DNA of 64,000 nucleotides from an uncultured Microbacterium sp. (lineage in GTDB: Bacteria; Actinomycetota; Actinomycetes; Actinomycetales; Microbacteriaceae), in the NCBI RefSeq assembly GCF_937927635.1, contig NZ_CALBRW010000016.1, positions 186,001 to 250,000 on the forward strand, written 5' to 3'. This document shows, piece after piece, positions 35,062-42,823 of the stretch (positions within the stretch are counted from its first letter, which is position 1; each line of letters begins with the position of its first letter). Both the position numbers and the translations under genes were made by a program. The notes beneath the pieces were generated by a model. It was given only the letters and a program-made list of their open reading frames with translations, had not been told where the DNA came from and searched no databases.

Positions 35062-36801
35062 TCACAGTCGCGTGCCCCAGATGTCGCCGCACCACACGTT
35101 GTCGTTGAAGGTGCCGGTGAACTCGGACGCACCGGTGATCTTCTCGACGGTGGCGCGGATGGCCTCGCGCGTGGGCGCATAGGAGTGGATGAGCGTCTTG
35201 ACCATCGGAACGTCGACCAGATGGTTCGGCTGGTTGAGCGAGACGAAGATCGTCGGCACCTCGGTGACGTACCAGGGGATCTCGGCGGCCATCGGCGAGG
35301 ACCAGCGGATGCGGACGGTCGCCTCCTGGGCGAACCCGGCGACGTTGGCGAAGACGATCGCGGCGTCGTACTTCTCGGTGTAGTCCCCGGATGCCTCATC
35401 GGCCATGACGGTGTGGAAGTACACGCCCTCCTCGCCCTCGGCCCGGCGCTGCGCTGCGTCCTTGAACACGTGCACCTCGAAGCCCGCGCGCTCCAGCTCC
35501 TCGCGGGCGATGTCGAGATAGCCGCGCGGATCGGTGCCGGTGAAGTCGGACTGCCCGGTGACGCCGTACAGGCGGATGCGGGGATGCGATGCCGGCGTCA
35601 GCGGCAGGTTGTGCTGGGTGTCCTTGACCAGGGTGACCGTGTGGTCCGCGACGGTCGTCGCGATCTCGACGTGCTCGTCGCTGCCGATGACCGACAGTGC
35701 CTGCACGGGCGGGACCAGCTGGTCCTTGGGCTTCTCGTGCAGCCCCAGCGACGCCTTCAGACCGAGGATGCGGGTGACGGCCTCGTCCAGCCGCTGCTCG
35801 GTGACGACGCCGTTCTCGATGCCGGCGCGCAGGTACTCGAGGTCCTCCAGCGGGTTGCGGAAGAAGAGGAACATGTCGCAACCGGCGGCGATCGCCGCGG
35901 GTACGGCGTCGCTGCGCTTCATGGACTGCGTCATGCCGACCATCATCGACGCGTCGGTGAGGATGAGCCCGTTGAAGCCCAGCTCGCCGCGCAGCAGATC
36001 CTGCAGCAGCTCGGGCGCGAGGGTCGCGGGCAGGATGTCCTCGTCGGCGATGCCCGGGCGGAAATGGCGCGACAGCTCGGGGGCGCCGATGTGCCCGATC
36101 ATGATCGACTGCACGCCGTGCGCGATCAGCTCGCGGTACACCCGGCCGTAGCTCTCGTTCCACTCGTCGTAGCCGAGGGTGTTGTAGGTGGTCACCACAT
36201 GCTGGTCGCGCTCGTCGACGCCGTCCCCGGGGAAGTGCTTCATCGCGGCGGCCGAGCCGGATTCGCTCAGACCGTCGAAGTAGCGCTTGGCGCGCTCGAT
36301 CACGATGTCGGCGTTGTCGCCGAAGGAGCGCGTGCCGATCACGGTGTTGCGCCAGTTGCGGTGGATGTCGACGATCGGGGCGAAGGCCCAGTTGCAGCCG
36401 ATCGCCGCCGTCTCGCGGCCGCCGACGAGCCCGAGGCGATAGGCGTCGTCCGGGTCGGGGCTGGAGCCCGCACCGAGGTGGGTGGTGACCAGGGTGCCGT
36501 CGTCGATGCTGCCCGCCCCGCCCATCTCGGGGTTGGATGCCACCAGCAGCGGGATCTTGGCGACCGACTGCGCGTAGCGGATGTGCTGCTGCACGGTGGC
36601 GGAGTCGGAGCCCATGAACCGGATGCCGCCGACGCCGTACCGTCGCACCACGGTGTCGAGGTAGGGCTCGCCGAACGAGGTGTTGAGATTGATGAACAGC
36701 TGCCCCATCTTCTCGTCGAGCGTCATGCCGGCGGCGGTGCGCTCGACCCAGTCGATCGCACCGCGATCGAGGTGGAACGGGGCTTGAGACAGATCGACCA
36801 T
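35062..36801 (-). CDS. Glycoside hydrolase family 3, NagZ/Nag3-like
   Basis: ATG 36801 (MVDLSQAPF) follows GAAGGA. The 579-residue protein has a GH3 TIM barrel with the nucleophile Asp in LILTDASMMVG and the NagZ-type catalytic loop KHFPGDGVDERDQH, whose Asp-X-His replaces the usual acid/base of beta-glucosidases. A C-terminal alpha/beta sandwich (residues about 380-579) is present. There is no signal peptide, so it acts in the cytoplasm on imported oligosaccharides. The loop suggests beta-N-acetylhexosaminidase, or a phosphorylase like Cellulomonas Nag3, though hexuronate genes dominate the locus. It heads the leftward operon, with an operator 64 bases upstream. Confidence 0.85.
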   Translation of the reverse strand: MVDLSQAPFHLDRGAIDWVERTAAGMTLDEKMGQLFINLNTSFGEPYLDTVVRRYGVGGIRFMGSDSATVQQHIRYAQSVAKIPLLVASNPEMGGAGSIDDGTLVTTHLGAGSSPDPDDAYRLGLVGGRETAAIGCNWAFAPIVDIHRNWRNTVIGTRSFGDNADIVIERAKRYFDGLSESGSAAAMKHFPGDGVDERDQHVVTTYNTLGYDEWNESYGRVYRELIAHGVQSIMIGHIGAPELSRHFRPGIADEDILPATLAPELLQDLLRGELGFNGLILTDASMMVGMTQSMKRSDAVPAAIAAGCDMFLFFRNPLEDLEYLRAGIENGVVTEQRLDEAVTRILGLKASLGLHEKPKDQLVPPVQALSVIGSDEHVEIATTVADHTVTLVKDTQHNLPLTPASHPRIRLYGVTGQSDFTGTDPRGYLDIAREELERAGFEVHVFKDAAQRRAEGEEGVYFHTVMADEASGDYTEKYDAAIVFANVAGFAQEATVRIRWSSPMAAEIPWYVTEVPTIFVSLNQPNHLVDVPMVKTLIHSYAPTREAIRATVEKITGASEFTGTFNDNVWCGDIWGTRL

Positions 36802-36864
36802 GATGTTGTCCTTCGGTGTGCACAGCGGAAGTTCTGCTCGTATTCTTCCGTGGGCCGCCATCGT

Positions 36865-36882
36865 TTGTCAACCGGTTGCCAG
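36865..36882. promoter_or_regulatory. LacI-type operator 1
   Basis: TTGTCAACCGGTTGCCAG is a near-palindrome centred at 36873/36874, lying upstream of the GH3 gene. One of six copies of TTGGCAAYCGGTTGCCAA in the window. Confidence 0.8.
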
Positions 36883-36930
36883 ACACTGATCATGTCTTGT
36901 CGAGCACCAGGACCGATGTGATGAATGATT

Positions 36931-36948
36931 TTGGCAATCGGTTGCAAT
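36931..36948. promoter_or_regulatory. LacI-type operator 2
   Basis: TTGGCAATCGGTTGCAAT is centred 66 bases from operator 1, on the side of the rightward isomerase gene (37032). The spacing would allow one repressor tetramer to loop the divergent promoters. Confidence 0.8.
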
Positions 36949-37031
36949 ATGGGCGCTTCGTCCGTAAGCTGGTCGCGCCTTCGCGACTGCGGAGGCGTTC
37001 CCACGGGCGTGAACGAGCCAAGGCGGTTTCG

Positions 37032-37883
37032 ATGATGACGGACAACACGATCACCTGGTCCCTCTCCGGGTTCGGAGACGAGATCGATCCCGACCCGCGC
37101 GTGCAGATCGCCGTGCTCAAGGCGCTGGGCGCTCAGCACATCGAGGTCCGCAGCGCCTGGGGCGTGAACGTCGTGGATCTCTCGGATGAGCAGCTGAGCG
37201 AGCTCGCCCGCCTGCTGAAGGATGCCGGTCTCGGCGTCTCCGCGGTCGCCTCCCCGATCGGCAAGGTGGACGTGTCGCTGGACCCGGCTCTGGAGGTGCG
37301 CCGCCTGCAGCGCATCATCCGCGTCGCACACGCGCTGCAGACCGACAGCATCCGGATCTTCTCCTTCTTCCGCGGTGAGGGCGTGCCGGTCGAGAGCACC
37401 CGGGACGCCGTGATGACCGGGATGCGACTGCTCGCCGACGAGGCCGAGCGCGAAAAGGTCACACTGCTGCACGAGAACGAGAAGGACATCTACGGCGACA
37501 TCCCGGAGCGGGTGCTCGATCTGGTCGAGACCGTCGCCTCACCGGCTCTGCGCCTGGCCTGGGACAGCGCGAACTTCGTGCAGGTCGGCGTCGCGCATCC
37601 GCATGACGACGGATTCGCGATGCTGCGCCCTCACCTCGACTACCTGCAGGTCAAGGATGCCGTCGCCGCCACCGGCGAGGTCGTGCCCGCGGGCCAGGGC
37701 GACGGACAGGTGCTCAAGACCGTCCAGGCGCTCGCGGCCGACGGCTACACCGGGTTCGCCTCGCTCGAGCCGCACCTCGCACAGGCGCACGCCCTCGGCG
37801 GATTCTCCGGCCCGGTGGCCTTCGGCGACGCCGCCCGCGCGTTCGCCGAACTGCTGCGGCAGGCCGGGGTGACCACGCGATGA
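37032..37883 (+). CDS. Sugar phosphate isomerase/epimerase (AP-endonuclease-2 TIM barrel)
   Basis: The start is one of two adjacent ATGs (37032 or 37035), seven bases after AAGGCGG. The 283-residue TIM barrel has the family pattern HIEVRSAW near the N-terminus, LLHENEKDIYGD (metal-binding Glu), LAWDSANFVQVG and YLQVKDAVAATGEVVPAGQGDG. The family contains epimerases, isomerases and also lyases acting on 3-keto-glycosides. It overlaps the first Gfo/Idh/MocA gene (ATGA), suggesting the two act on one substrate. Operator 2 lies about 85 bases upstream. Confidence 0.85.
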   Translation: MMTDNTITWSLSGFGDEIDPDPRVQIAVLKALGAQHIEVRSAWGVNVVDLSDEQLSELARLLKDAGLGVSAVASPIGKVDVSLDPALEVRRLQRIIRVAHALQTDSIRIFSFFRGEGVPVESTRDAVMTGMRLLADEAEREKVTLLHENEKDIYGDIPERVLDLVETVASPALRLAWDSANFVQVGVAHPHDDGFAMLRPHLDYLQVKDAVAATGEVVPAGQGDGQVLKTVQALAADGYTGFASLEPHLAQAHALGGFSGPVAFGDAARAFAELLRQAGVTTR

Positions 37884-38893
37884 GCGTGCGTGCGGCCGTC
37901 ATCGGGCTGGGCGACATCTCCGCGCTGCATCTGGACGCGATCGCCGCGATGCCGGATGCCGAGCTCGTCGCCGTGTGCGACATCGACCAGGCACGGGCCG
38001 CAGCGGCATCCGATCGGCTGGGCGTGCCGGCCTTCACCGACCACCGCACGCTGTTCGCCGAGGCCGCGCCCGACGTCGTGCACATCTGCACGCCCCACGC
38101 CGCGCACGCCGCCGCCACGATCGACGCGCTGGAGGCCGGGATCGATGTGATCACCGAGAAGCCCCTCGCCCGGGATCCGCGGCAGGCCGCCGCCGTGGTG
38201 GATGCCGCCGCACGCAGCTCGGCGAAGATCGCGGTGTGCTTCCAGAACCGCTACAACACGCCGGTCCGCGCCGCCAAGGAGCTGCTGGACTCCGGCGAGC
38301 TCGGGGCGATCACCGGCGCCGCCGGTACCGTGATCTGGCACCGCACCCCGGAGTACTACCAGGCGTCGCCCTGGCGCAGCACCTGGTCGGGCGGAGGCGG
38401 CGGCCTGCTCATGAACCAGGCCATCCACACCCTCGACCTGCTGCGCTGGCTGGTCGGGGAGGTGCAGTCGGTCGCCGGCACCGCCGCCACCCGAGCCCTG
38501 CCGATCGAGGTCGAGGACACCGCCGAGCTGACACTCACCCACGAGAACGGCATCCGCTCGATCTTCTACGCCACCAACGCGCACGCGGCCAACGACCCGA
38601 TCACGGTCAGCGTGGTCACCGAGCACGCTGAGCTCTTCCTCAGCGGGGATCTCAGGGTGACCTACACCGACGGGCGCGTGGAGACCGTGACCGAGGAGAA
38701 GTCCGCCGGCGGCGAGCGCGCGTATTGGGGCGTCTCGCACGAACGACTGATCACCGACTTCTACGCACGGCGCGGCGATTCCGAGCCGTTCTGGATCACC
38801 CCGACCGACGGCGCACGACTCGTCGACATCATCCACGAGGTCTACCGGGGCTCCTACCCCGAGCAGATCGCACAGCTCACAGAGATGGAGTAG
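37880..38893 (+). CDS. Gfo/Idh/MocA-family oxidoreductase
   Basis: The 337-residue protein has an N-terminal Rossmann domain (AAVIGLGDISALHLDAI), the EKPLARDP segment carrying the conserved catalytic-region Lys, and a C-terminal beta-sheet domain with GGGGLLMNQAIHTLDLLRWL, whose His is a family active-site residue. These enzymes oxidise or reduce sugar hydroxyls with NAD(P). It starts inside the isomerase stop and is followed two bases later by a second family member. Confidence 0.9.
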   Translation: MSVRAAVIGLGDISALHLDAIAAMPDAELVAVCDIDQARAAAASDRLGVPAFTDHRTLFAEAAPDVVHICTPHAAHAAATIDALEAGIDVITEKPLARDPRQAAAVVDAAARSSAKIAVCFQNRYNTPVRAAKELLDSGELGAITGAAGTVIWHRTPEYYQASPWRSTWSGGGGGLLMNQAIHTLDLLRWLVGEVQSVAGTAATRALPIEVEDTAELTLTHENGIRSIFYATNAHAANDPITVSVVTEHAELFLSGDLRVTYTDGRVETVTEEKSAGGERAYWGVSHERLITDFYARRGDSEPFWITPTDGARLVDIIHEVYRGSYPEQIAQLTEME

Positions 38894-38895
38894 CA

Positions 38896-40062
38896 ATGAC
38901 CGACAAGAAGGTTCGCCTGGGCATCATCGGCCTCGGCGCGGAGGGCGGCATGTACGCCGGCCTGCTCGCCGACGGCAAGGTGCCGAACATGCAGATCGGC
39001 GCCATCGCCGACATCGACCCCGCGAAGAAGGCGAAGGCCGACGAGCTCGCGGTGCCGTTCTACGACGACTACATCGCGATGATCGAGTCCGGCGACGTCG
39101 ACGCGATCGTCACCTGCGTGCCGCACTACCTGCACCCCGAGATGGGCATCGAGGCTCTCAAGCGCGGCGTGCACACCCTGCTCGAGAAGCCGGTCGGCGT
39201 GTACACCGCGCAGGCGCGCGAGGTGATCGACTACGCCGCCACCAAGCCGGAGCTCACCTTCGGCGTGTTCTTCAACCAGCGCACGAACCCGCTGTACGTC
39301 GACCTCAAGGAGCTCATCTCCTCGGGCGAGCTGGGCGCGCTGCGGCACACCTCGTGGATCATCACCAACTGGTGGCGCCCGCAGGGCTACTACGACCAGT
39401 CCGACTGGCGTGCCACCTGGGGCGGCGAGGGCGGCGGCGTGCTCGTCAATCAGGCGCCGCACCAGCTGGACCTCTGGCAGTGGCTGTGCGGGGTGCCGAA
39501 GGCCGCCTTCGCCAAGCTGGGCTTCGGGTTTCGCCGCGACATCGCCGTGGAGGACGAGGTCAACGCCATCGTCGACTTCGGCGACGGTGCGACCGGCCAC
39601 TTCATGACCGCCACCCACGACCTGGTCGGCACCGACCGCCTGGAGATCCTGTTCGATCGGGGCAAGATCGTGGTCGAGAACTCCAAGACCGTCACGATCA
39701 CGCGCCTGAAGGATTCCGAGCAGGTGCTGTCGAAGGACATGACCATGGAGGACGTCATGAAGCTCTTCATGGGCAAGCTCGACGCGGACAGCCTGTACAC
39801 GACCGAGACCAAGGAGTACGAGTCGGTGTGGGGGCTGCAGCATGCCACCGTGCTGCAGAACTTCGCCGGCAACGTGCTCGACGGCACCCCGCTGATCGCC
39901 CCCGGCGCCGACGGCATCAACGGCGTGCGTCTGGCCAACGCCATGCACCTGTCCGCGTGGACCGGCGAGGAGGTCGACATGACCGACTTCGACGAGAAGC
40001 GCTATCTCGACGAGCTCAACGCGCGCATCCGCACCGAGGGGAAGTTCGCCGAGCGCGCCTGA
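38896..40062 (+). CDS. Gfo/Idh/MocA-family oxidoreductase, second copy
   Basis: The 388-residue protein starts at ATG 38896, behind GATGGAG. It has RLGIIGLGAEGGMYAG, LLEKPVGVYTAQ and GGEGGGVLVNQAPHQLDLWQWL. It is clearly a distinct paralogue, longer at the C-terminus (DMTDFDEKRYLDEL), so the tandem pair probably catalyses two redox steps, or forms a heteromer. A hairpin terminator follows. Confidence 0.9.
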   Translation: MTDKKVRLGIIGLGAEGGMYAGLLADGKVPNMQIGAIADIDPAKKAKADELAVPFYDDYIAMIESGDVDAIVTCVPHYLHPEMGIEALKRGVHTLLEKPVGVYTAQAREVIDYAATKPELTFGVFFNQRTNPLYVDLKELISSGELGALRHTSWIITNWWRPQGYYDQSDWRATWGGEGGGVLVNQAPHQLDLWQWLCGVPKAAFAKLGFGFRRDIAVEDEVNAIVDFGDGATGHFMTATHDLVGTDRLEILFDRGKIVVENSKTVTITRLKDSEQVLSKDMTMEDVMKLFMGKLDADSLYTTETKEYESVWGLQHATVLQNFAGNVLDGTPLIAPGADGINGVRLANAMHLSAWTGEEVDMTDFDEKRYLDELNARIRTEGKFAERA

Positions 40063-40074
40063 CCCGCCTTCAGG

Positions 40075-40117
40075 GAAGCCCCGTTCACAGCCCGCCTCGG
40101 ACCGTGAACGGGGCTTC
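40075..40117. terminator. Hairpin terminator after the dehydrogenase pair
   Basis: GAAGCCCCGTTCAC (40075-40088) pairs perfectly with GTGAACGGGGCTTC (40104-40117) over a 15-base loop. It separates the dehydrogenase operon from the ABC importer operon. Confidence 0.78.
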
Positions 40118-40175
40118 TGCGCATCCGTCGTCGATGACGGTCATGTCAGACAGGTAACAGAGGTGTCACAAACAT

Positions 40176-40193
40176 TTGTCAATCGGTTGCCGT
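40176..40193. promoter_or_regulatory. LacI-type operator 3
   Basis: TTGTCAATCGGTTGCCGT, centred at 40184/40185, upstream of the ABC importer operon. Confidence 0.75.
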
Positions 40194-40232
40194 TTCTGAT
40201 GATATGACGTAGCGTGATGCTCGCAACCTATT

Positions 40233-40250
40233 TTGGCAACCGGTTGCACC
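40233..40250. promoter_or_regulatory. LacI-type operator 4
   Basis: TTGGCAACCGGTTGCACC, centred 57 bases from operator 3 and ending 33 bases before the lipoprotein ATG, so it probably overlaps or follows the transcription start. Confidence 0.8.
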
Positions 40251-40283
40251 TCATCGAAGAGCATCCCTCCAAGGAGAAGAACA

Positions 40284-41816
40284 ATGAAGTTTCGCCCCTT
40301 CGCGGCCGCGGCAGCGGTTCTCGCCGCCGCACTCGCGCTGACCGCCTGCTCCGGCTCCGCCGGCAATGCGGGCAACCCCGGCGGCTCGGCCTCCGGTGCC
40401 AGCCTGACGGTCGGCAGCCTGGTCAACATCAACTCGTTCGACCCGGCCCAGGCGCACCTCGGCCACCAGATGCCGATCTACCAGGCGGCGTACGACACGC
40501 TCCTCCTGCGCGAGCCGGACGGCACCCTCTCCCCGATGCTCGCCACCAAGTGGGAGTACAACGCCGACAACACGGTGCTGACCCTGACTCTGCGCAGCGA
40601 CGTCACGTTCTCCGACGGAACGAAGTTCGACGCCGAGGCGGCCAAGGCCAACCTCGACCACTTCAAGACGGCCAACGGACCCGACGCCAACCAGGCCAAG
40701 TCCATCGCCTCCGTCGACGTGGCCGGAGCCGACAGCGTCAAGATCACGCTGAGCGCGGCCGACCCCGCCTTCACCTACTACCTCAGCCAGGCACTCGGCT
40801 TCATGGGCAGCCCGAAGGCCCTGGGCAGCGACGCGATCAAGACCGACCCGGTCGGCAGCGGCCCGTACATCATGGACAAGGCCGGCAGCGTCAACGGCTC
40901 GCAGTTCACCTTCACCAAGAACCCCAAGTACTGGAACAAGTCGCTGCAGAAGTACGACAAGGTCACCTTCAAGGTGCTCACCGACACCACCGCGCGCGTG
41001 AACGCGATCGTCTCCGGACAGGTCGACGCCGTGCTCCTCGATCCGACGACCATGGCCCAGGCCGACAAGTCGGGTCTGAAGAAGATCAGCTACCCGGTGG
41101 ACTGGCAGGGCCTGCTGCTGTTCGACCGCGGCGGCGCCTCCGCTCCGGAGCTCAAGGACGTGCGCGTGCGCCAGGCGATCAACTACGCGCTGGATCGCAA
41201 GACCATGCTCAAGGAGCTCATGAAGGGCGAGGGCGAGGTCACAGCCCAGGTCTTCGGCAAGACGACCGACGCCTACATCGCCGACCTCGACAGCGCCTAC
41301 TCCTATGACAAGGCCAAGGCGAAGTCGTTGCTGGCCGAGGCCGGCTACGCCGACGGCTTCACCCTGAACGTGCCTCTGCTCCCCACCACCGAGAGCATCA
41401 TGGCGATGGTCAAGCAGCAGCTCGGCGAGGTGGGCATCACCGTGAACCTCGCATCGGTTCCGCAGGCCAACTACGTCACCGACATCATCTCTGCGAAGTT
41501 CCCGGTCGCGTGGTTCAGCATCTTCCAGGGAGAGCCCTGGGTCGCGATCCGCCAGATGATCACCACCGACGCGGCGTACAACCCGTTCAAGACCACCTCG
41601 CCCGAGCTGCAGGCCGACATCGACGCCGTGCAGACCGGCGGCGACAAGGCCGGCGAGCTCGCCCAGAAGGTCAACCAGTACGTGGTCGACCAGGCCTGGT
41701 TCGCACCGTTCTACCGCGTGAACCAGCTGTTCTACACGAACTCCAAGAAGGTCACGGTCGTGCCGCAGGTGCAGCAGGCGGTTCCGAACCTCTACAACTA
41801 CTCCCCGGCGTCCTGA
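40284..41816 (+). CDS. ABC transporter substrate-binding lipoprotein, family 5 (oligopeptide/oligosaccharide type)
   Basis: ATG 40284 follows AAGGAGA. The signal peptide ends at LTAC with Cys22. The 510-residue length and segments such as YDTLLLREPDG, TFSDGTKFDAEA, VGSGPYIM and VRQAINYALDRKTML are typical of family-5 binding proteins (PF00496). These carry peptides, nickel or oligosaccharides; the operators and adjacent sugar enzymes favour a glycoside or oligosaccharide here. First gene of a four-gene importer operon. Confidence 0.92.
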   Translation: MKFRPFAAAAAVLAAALALTACSGSAGNAGNPGGSASGASLTVGSLVNINSFDPAQAHLGHQMPIYQAAYDTLLLREPDGTLSPMLATKWEYNADNTVLTLTLRSDVTFSDGTKFDAEAAKANLDHFKTANGPDANQAKSIASVDVAGADSVKITLSAADPAFTYYLSQALGFMGSPKALGSDAIKTDPVGSGPYIMDKAGSVNGSQFTFTKNPKYWNKSLQKYDKVTFKVLTDTTARVNAIVSGQVDAVLLDPTTMAQADKSGLKKISYPVDWQGLLLFDRGGASAPELKDVRVRQAINYALDRKTMLKELMKGEGEVTAQVFGKTTDAYIADLDSAYSYDKAKAKSLLAEAGYADGFTLNVPLLPTTESIMAMVKQQLGEVGITVNLASVPQANYVTDIISAKFPVAWFSIFQGEPWVAIRQMITTDAAYNPFKTTSPELQADIDAVQTGGDKAGELAQKVNQYVVDQAWFAPFYRVNQLFYTNSKKVTVVPQVQQAVPNLYNYSPAS

Positions 41817-41881
41817 TCGGGCTGCGGGGGAGGGCACGCGTCCTCCCCCGCCCCTGATCCGGCAGATCACGGATCGACACC

Positions 41882-42823
41882 ATGCTGACATTCATCCTCA
41901 AGCGTCTGCTCGCGGGCGTGACCGTGCTGGTCGCGATCTCGGTCGCGACGTTCTTCCTCCTCTACTTCTCCAGCTCGAACATCGCGCGCAACATCCTGGG
42001 CGAGTTCGCCACTCCCGAGCAGGTCGCCGCCAAGGAGCACGACCTCGGCCTCGACCAGCCGATCATGACCCGGTTCTTCAGCTGGGCAGGTCAGGCGCTG
42101 ACCGGAGACCTCGGGGCGTCCTGGTTCACCAGCGAGCCGGTCGCGCAGTCCCTGCTCAACCGGCTTCCGGTCACGCTCACCCTGGTCGTCGTCGCCATCA
42201 TCGGCATCGCCATCTGCGCGACGCTGCTGGGCATCGCCGCCGCCGTCAAGCGCGGCTGGATCGACCGGGTCGTGCAGATCGCCGCGGTGATCGGCGAGGC
42301 GATCCCCAGCTTCGTGCTGGGTGTCGTGTTCGTCACCCTGTTCGCCATCCAGCTAGGCTGGTTCCCCGCCACCAGCAGCATCGGCCCCGGAGCGGGCGCC
42401 GAGGCGTGGGTGGCCTCGCTCACCCTGCCCGCTCTCGCACTGATCCTGAACGGCCTCACCAGCGCCGCGCAGCAGATCCGCAGCGCCGTGATCGGCCAGC
42501 TCGAGAAGGACTACGTGCGCACCCTCCGCAGTCGTGGCACCCCCGAGCCCGTCATCCTCTTCAAGCACGTGCTGCGCAGCGCCGCGCCGGCCGGCCTGAC
42601 CGTGCTCAGCCTGAACTTCATCGGCATGCTCGGCGGCGTCGTGATCATCGAGCAGATCTTCGCACTGCCCGGCATGGGCGCTCTCGCCGTGCAGTCCACC
42701 ACACTCGGCGACACCCCGCTCGTGATGGGCGTGGTGCTCTACACCGTCATCATCGTCATCATCGTCAACCTGCTCGTGGACCTCGCGAACGGGTGGCTCA
42801 ACCCCAAGGTGCGTGTCTCATGA
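41882..42823 (+). CDS. ABC transporter permease, DppB type
   Basis: The 313-residue protein has about six transmembrane helices, the DppB-style N-terminus (FILKRLLAGVTVLVAIS) and the EAA loop DYVRTLRSRGTPEPVILFKHVLRSA. It pairs with the second membrane domain encoded in the next, overlapping gene. Confidence 0.93.
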   Translation: MLTFILKRLLAGVTVLVAISVATFFLLYFSSSNIARNILGEFATPEQVAAKEHDLGLDQPIMTRFFSWAGQALTGDLGASWFTSEPVAQSLLNRLPVTLTLVVVAIIGIAICATLLGIAAAVKRGWIDRVVQIAAVIGEAIPSFVLGVVFVTLFAIQLGWFPATSSIGPGAGAEAWVASLTLPALALILNGLTSAAQQIRSAVIGQLEKDYVRTLRSRGTPEPVILFKHVLRSAAPAGLTVLSLNFIGMLGGVVIIEQIFALPGMGALAVQSTTLGDTPLVMGVVLYTVIIVIIVNLLVDLANGWLNPKVRVS

